From NCBI GenBank assembly GCA_910574255.1, contig CAJTAK010000004.1, positions 62,001-126,000 on the forward strand: a DNA stretch of 64,000 nt, written 5' to 3'. Of the stretch, positions 60,286 to 64,000 are shown piece by piece; position 1 is the stretch's first letter; each line of letters starts with the position of its first letter. Position numbers and translations under genes: made by a program. The notes below the pieces were generated by a model, which searched no databases, had not been told where the DNA came from, and saw only the letters and a program-made list of their open reading frames with translations. Origin of the DNA: Clostridia bacterium. GTDB lineage: Bacteria > Bacillota > Clostridia > Lachnospirales > Lachnospiraceae.

Positions 60286-61062
60286 TTAAAAATCCAGCAG
60301 AATCGGGACACGGTTTTCCAGGGAAAACTTGGCAGCTCTCCAAAAAATGGAGAAAGCAAACTTGGCCAGGGATTCCGTATCATACACATCATGCTCCGCA
60401 ATACCTGCATTTGTCAGCTTTCCGTCCCGAATCTCCCCATCTACCGGATAGCCTTCCGTTTCCGTCCAGCTTAAAATTGTCTCTTCATCGGCCTTCCAGC
60501 CTATGGAATTGATCTGGTCAAGCTCCATTTTTAAGGCTCCTGCAGTGGAGATTGTAACCTCCCCTCCAGCAGGATCTGTGCCGTTAAAGGCAAAGCCATC
60601 CTCTATGGGAAGCCACCAGCTTGCCCCGATAAACAAAGACCAGAGCATCTTCTCATCCTCGCCAATCCGCTGAATCAGGGGATGCTTTTCAAAATCCCAA
60701 TTTTTTTCCACCGTCTTCGGCAAGGGTTCCTGATAGGTCCGGGCGGCCGCATACAAAAGCAGGGCGCCAAAGGCATCCCAATCCGGCTTATTCGTATAAT
60801 AAGGCGACACATTGTCCTCTGTCCACGCCTCATATGCCGGGCGCTCCGGAGAAGCAAGGGCGGCCAATATCTGACTCTGCCAGTTTTTCATAATTTCCTG
60901 CATCTCAGATGCGCTTAACTGAGGTTCGCTGTTATCCTTATCCCCCTGGGGCGTAATCCGTGAAAAGGAATAGCCGTTGGCTTCCGCCCACTGCTGTGTG
61001 ACAGACTTCCAGTTATCTGTGTAGTAGCGGGTCAATGTGCCTGCATAAATGTCAAGTCCCAT
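60286..61062 (-). CDS. hypothetical protein beginning MGLDIYAG
   Basis: A 258-residue soluble protein. ATG 61062 follows AGGAGGAAA; the longer frame overlaps the next gene. The N-terminus MGLDIYAGTLTRYYTDNW is distinctive, and aromatic residues are frequent. A central FIGASWWLPIEDGFAFNG is conserved-looking. No signal peptide, membrane helix or catalytic motif is recognised. It is downstream of the ABC transporter genes on the same strand, but a shared role is not shown. Confidence 0.65.
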   Translation of the reverse strand: MGLDIYAGTLTRYYTDNWKSVTQQWAEANGYSFSRITPQGDKDNSEPQLSASEMQEIMKNWQSQILAALASPERPAYEAWTEDNVSPYYTNKPDWDAFGALLLYAAARTYQEPLPKTVEKNWDFEKHPLIQRIGEDEKMLWSLFIGASWWLPIEDGFAFNGTDPAGGEVTISTAGALKMELDQINSIGWKADEETILSWTETEGYPVDGEIRDGKLTNAGIAEHDVYDTESLAKFAFSIFWRAAKFSLENRVPILLDF

Positions 61063-61130
61063 GTATGATTTCCTCCTGCTGGTTTTTGTTATTTCTGTCT
61101 TTGAAAATGTGTTTTGCTTGTTTATGGAAA

Positions 61131-62135
61131 TTATAACATGAGCGTGGAACATTTGCAATTCAAAGCGCCAAACCATCCCGCACAATGAGCCAAGAGAATA
61201 AAAATATCCTTCATCACCGCTCCCCCGCCTCCCGCTGACAAGTCCATAATCCCCTCAAAGGCGGCCTGGGAAGGTACAAGGCAGCAAACCGCCGAGATAA
61301 TCGGATGGCGGCTCCCAATAAGAAAGCTCGCAATGGGCACAGCAATGAATAAAAGCATTACGATTTTAATATAAACCACTCCCACCATCAGCCCGCCGGA
61401 GGCCCTGCCAATGACAAGGCCAATAAGGGCGGCCACAAATGCGGAGAGGACCACCAGTGCCAGCATCAAAACCGCATTTTCCAAAGAAAGCCGAAAGCAA
61501 ATACACACCGTAATCAGAGAGGACAGACAACCAAAGATAAAACCAACCGCTAGCTTCTGCACAATATACCGGCTCCTGGTCATGGGCAGAATCTCATTGA
61601 TAAAAGCCACCCCATCCTCCTTCTCGGAAATTATATTCATGGCATTAAAGGTACATCCCATAAACATCGCCACAATCAGCGTCGCAGCTATAAACATATT
61701 CTGGTATCCTTCCATCAGGTCAGGACGCTCTAAAATCTCAGTCTTTACCTGAGAAGCCATGTCCCGCTCTTTGTACAGAACCGGAAGGGTATGGGCGGCC
61801 AGACGAAACACATCCAGCTCATCACCGGACAGAATGGTTTTAATGCCGTTTCCCTCCCCTTCCACTCCAATCAGAGTTGTTGACGGTTCATTTACCGCCG
61901 CATACAACTCATCTGATGCAGGATAGACAGTAACCGTACCATAGCGCTCCAGCCATGTGACCATTTCCTCTGACAAGTCATTTTCCAGAATTCCAAAATG
62001 TAACTTTCCCACAGGTGACATGTCTATGGATCCTGCAAAATGAAGAGCGATTGCCACAGCAATGGGCAAAAGAAAGGTCATCAGGCAAAACTTATCATGC
62101 AGCACACTTTTTAATTGATAATACAGGCTTTTCAT
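61131..62135 (-). CDS. ABC-2 type transporter permease
   Basis: A 334-residue membrane protein. The first helix (FCLMTFLLPIAVAIALHFAG) is followed by an external region of about 130 residues and five helices (MFIAATLIVAMFMGCTFNA onward) of the ABC-2 type. ATG 62135 follows AAGGAGGGG, 2 bases after the upstream permease stop, so translation is likely coupled. With the next two genes it forms a heterodimeric exporter. Substrate is unknown. Confidence 0.85.
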   Translation of the reverse strand: MKSLYYQLKSVLHDKFCLMTFLLPIAVAIALHFAGSIDMSPVGKLHFGILENDLSEEMVTWLERYGTVTVYPASDELYAAVNEPSTTLIGVEGEGNGIKTILSGDELDVFRLAAHTLPVLYKERDMASQVKTEILERPDLMEGYQNMFIAATLIVAMFMGCTFNAMNIISEKEDGVAFINEILPMTRSRYIVQKLAVGFIFGCLSSLITVCICFRLSLENAVLMLALVVLSAFVAALIGLVIGRASGGLMVGVVYIKIVMLLFIAVPIASFLIGSRHPIISAVCCLVPSQAAFEGIMDLSAGGGGAVMKDIFILLAHCAGWFGALNCKCSTLML

Positions 62136-62137
62136 CT

Positions 62138-63202
62138 TCACCCCTCCTTTTCCATTTCCCGAAAAAATACATGCCGTACCCCAAAAAACAGCAGGATAAT
62201 TACAAGCAAACAGCCCAAATAGTAAAAGGGACCTGCCCCAGGCGTTCCAAAATATGCGTTTTTCAATCCCATATAGATGTGATAGAAGGGATGAAGATGA
62301 ATCCAATCCATCTTTATGGCCGTATTTGCCGACAAAAAGACCGGAGTTGCGGCAAAAACAGCAATGAGAAGATACGCCAGCGTAAACTGCCGGAAATCTT
62401 TTAGCAGCAGGGCACAGGCAATCCCCAATAAAGCCATAATCAGGGAGAGAAACATGGTCTGCAGCAAAACACCGGGCAATATGGCACCCGCATCCGCAAA
62501 CCCCACATTGAGCAGCGTAAGCAGCAAGGCAAAGACCAGATCGGACACCAGGAAAATCACAAGCTTAGACATGAGAAACATATTTTTCCCTATGGGAAGG
62601 GCCGCATGGATGCGGATAACCCCCATACTCTTTTCCTTAAACAGTACGGCGGCAATCCCCAGAAATCCAACGGCGGCAATCTCAAAAAACAGAAGCTCAC
62701 AGGTAATCTCTTTTCGTGCCTTTTGTTCCGGTGTATTGGTTCCTACAATCTGGGTGCGATATTTTTCCGGTAAGTTTTCCGATGAATCTTCCGGCTGGTT
62801 TTCCACTCTGTTTTCCGGGGAATCTCCTGACAACTCTTCCGGCGAATGCAGGAGGGAAAATGCATAATCAGCCCGATGACGATCAGTCTCTTCAGTTCCC
62901 CTGTAAAAAACAAGCCGTATTTCCCCGGTACTGGCATCAATCCCCACACTGCTGCTGTTATCCAGCAGCGCCGCATCCAGCTCTTCTTTGGAGGAAACGG
63001 AGTGAACCAGCGGGGAAACAGATTTCTGTGTCCCTGCCGGATCATACAGGTACACCGGATAGATTTCCTGTTTCATAAATTTGACATATCCCAGATTCAC
63101 ATACAGAGTATAAAGGATTAAAAATGCCGCCCACATAAGAAAAAATTTTCCTGATGCCATAAGTCGTATATCCTTTTTTATCAGAGAGCAAAATCCTTGC
63201 AT
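62138..63202 (-). CDS. ABC-2 type transporter permease
   Basis: A 354-residue partner permease. An N-terminal helix (FFLMWAAFLILYTLYVNLGY) is followed by an external loop with a degenerate repeat of serine, glutamate and asparagine (SGDSPENRVENQPEDSSENL). Five helices follow. The start ATG at 63202 overlaps the ATPase stop (TGATG). The acidic repeat in the loop is unusual for this family. Confidence 0.85.
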   Translation of the reverse strand: MQGFCSLIKKDIRLMASGKFFLMWAAFLILYTLYVNLGYVKFMKQEIYPVYLYDPAGTQKSVSPLVHSVSSKEELDAALLDNSSSVGIDASTGEIRLVFYRGTEETDRHRADYAFSLLHSPEELSGDSPENRVENQPEDSSENLPEKYRTQIVGTNTPEQKARKEITCELLFFEIAAVGFLGIAAVLFKEKSMGVIRIHAALPIGKNMFLMSKLVIFLVSDLVFALLLTLLNVGFADAGAILPGVLLQTMFLSLIMALLGIACALLLKDFRQFTLAYLLIAVFAATPVFLSANTAIKMDWIHLHPFYHIYMGLKNAYFGTPGAGPFYYLGCLLVIILLFFGVRHVFFREMEKEG

Positions 63203-64000
63203 CAAACAAGCCCCCTTCCCGTATATTGAACAAACATATCCTCCAGAGTCGGGCTTTTGGAATGGATGCTGATAAGCTCCTCATGGGGGAAAGGAATACT
63301 CCCTTTAAATTCCGAAGTTTCCAGGATCTTTTCTTCCCGTTTTCCCTGGTATAAATAGGTAATCACAATATGGTGACTGCTGTTCTGTTCCTTCAGATTT
63401 TGTGGCGTATTAAGGGCCGCAATGCTTCCGCCGGACAGAAACGCCACCCGGTCGCAAAGGAGATCCGCATCCGTCATATTGTGGGTAGTCAGAAAGATTG
63501 TAGTGCCTTTCTGCCGCTCCTTTTCAATCATTTTTCGGAACAGAACGGCGCCGGAAGGGTCAAGGCCGCTGGTGGGCTCATCCAAAAACAGCAGCTTCGG
63601 ATTGCTGATCAGCGCCCGTGCCATGCTCACTCTCTGCCGCATTCCCTTGGAGTAGGAGGAAACGGGCTTTTTCAGAAAATCCCGTTTAAACTCCAATTCC
63701 TCCAGCAACTCCCCCGGGTCACGCACCTGCTCCTTGGGATAGAAGGAAGAAAAATATTCCAGATTGTCTATGGCGCTTAGATTTGCATACAGATAAGGAA
63801 ATTCAAAGAGAACACCTATCTTCTGAAAAAACTCCTGCCTCTGTATGGATGAAATATTCTGCCCGAATAGGGACACCTCTCCCCCATACCCTTTCAAAAT
63901 CCCGGTAAGTATCTTCTGAGTTGTTGATTTCCCGGAGCCGTTTGGACCCAAAAAGCCAAAGATTTCCCCATCTTCCACAGTAAAATTCAGGCCGTGCAGC
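63202..64000 (-). CDS. ABC transporter ATP-binding protein, cut by the window end
   Basis: At least 265 residues; the frame is open past 64000. Walker A GPNGSGKST, signature SYSKGMRQRVSMARAL, Walker B LLFLDEPTSGLDP and the switch histidine FLTTHNM are present. The S-K-G-M-R-Q signature is typical of ATPases working with ABC-2 permeases such as multidrug, bacteriocin or lantibiotic exporters. It is the first visible gene of the three-gene operon. Confidence 0.92.
   Translation of the reverse strand, partial: LHGLNFTVEDGEIFGFLGPNGSGKSTTQKILTGILKGYGGEVSLFGQNISSIQRQEFFQKIGVLFEFPYLYANLSAIDNLEYFSSFYPKEQVRDPGELLEELEFKRDFLKKPVSSYSKGMRQRVSMARALISNPKLLFLDEPTSGLDPSGAVLFRKMIEKERQKGTTIFLTTHNMTDADLLCDRVAFLSGGSIAALNTPQNLKEQNSSHHIVITYLYQGKREEKILETSEFKGSIPFPHEELISIHSKSPTLEDMFVQYTGRGLV

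Overview
This 64 kb window looks like a chromosomal segment of a Firmicute of the Lachnospiraceae type (Blautia, Ruminococcus, Dorea or a relative). This is inferred from strong AGGAGG ribosome binding sites, sigma-A promoters, an ispH gene joined to a four-domain S1 gene, rnf genes, many GHKL/LytTR and ECF regulators, and moderate GC with AT-rich inserts. No rRNA, tRNA or CRISPR array was recognised.

Layout. 1-7.2 kb: a partial AT-rich gene, a DegV protein beside a MATE remnant, an ECF sigma/anti-sigma pair, a MmcQ/YjbR protein, a hemerythrin-receiver fusion and a MATE exporter. 7.3-13 kb: a 50-bp tandem repeat ahead of an unknown membrane protein, a GNAT acetyltransferase, mazEF, a YhiN-type flavoprotein and cmk. 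13-20 kb: a SUKH-LRR gene between hairpin repeats, ispH-rpsA, a CmpB-like membrane protein and rnfC-rnfD without the remaining rnf genes. 20-30 kb: apbE, glgX, a structured intergenic element, an Agr-like two-component system, then an operon for a beta-CASP nuclease, an amidase, a cytidylate-kinase-like protein and dtd. 30-36 kb: carB, a TtcA-family enzyme, an Hpt protein, a NERD pseudogene and a YneA-like LysM protein with LexA-like boxes. 36-42 kb: a decaying regulator/ABC-exporter cassette, then a cobalamin riboswitch with no B12 gene behind it. 42-49.8 kb: a solitary tyrosine recombinase beside a 115-bp repeat, a DUF3048 lipoprotein and a sulfur block (metY, LysR, cysK, Rrf2). 49.8-58.8 kb: the trehalose system (treA, treP, treR) with three operators, several gene remnants and an oligo-1,6-glucosidase. 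58.9-64 kb: proB, an SdpI-like protein, an unknown protein and an ABC-2 type transporter cut by the window end.

The most unusual aspect is the density of dispersed structured repeats. (i) Hairpins with a conserved loop but different stems, in two inverted pairs, each pair enclosing one accessory gene. (ii) A three-hairpin, cloverleaf-like leader about 25 nt upstream of both cmk and proB. (iii) A 115-bp element whose inverted copies bracket 22 kb, one copy next to a tyrosine recombinase. (iv) A TACTGAACAGT-ended element upstream of two genes. (v) A 238-bp MITE-like element. Alongside these are signs of gene decay: a frameshifted permease, a kinase with a deletion and a nonsense codon, and NERD, DUF4304, MNT and MATE remnants. 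Functional assignments are by motif recognition only; no database search was possible.
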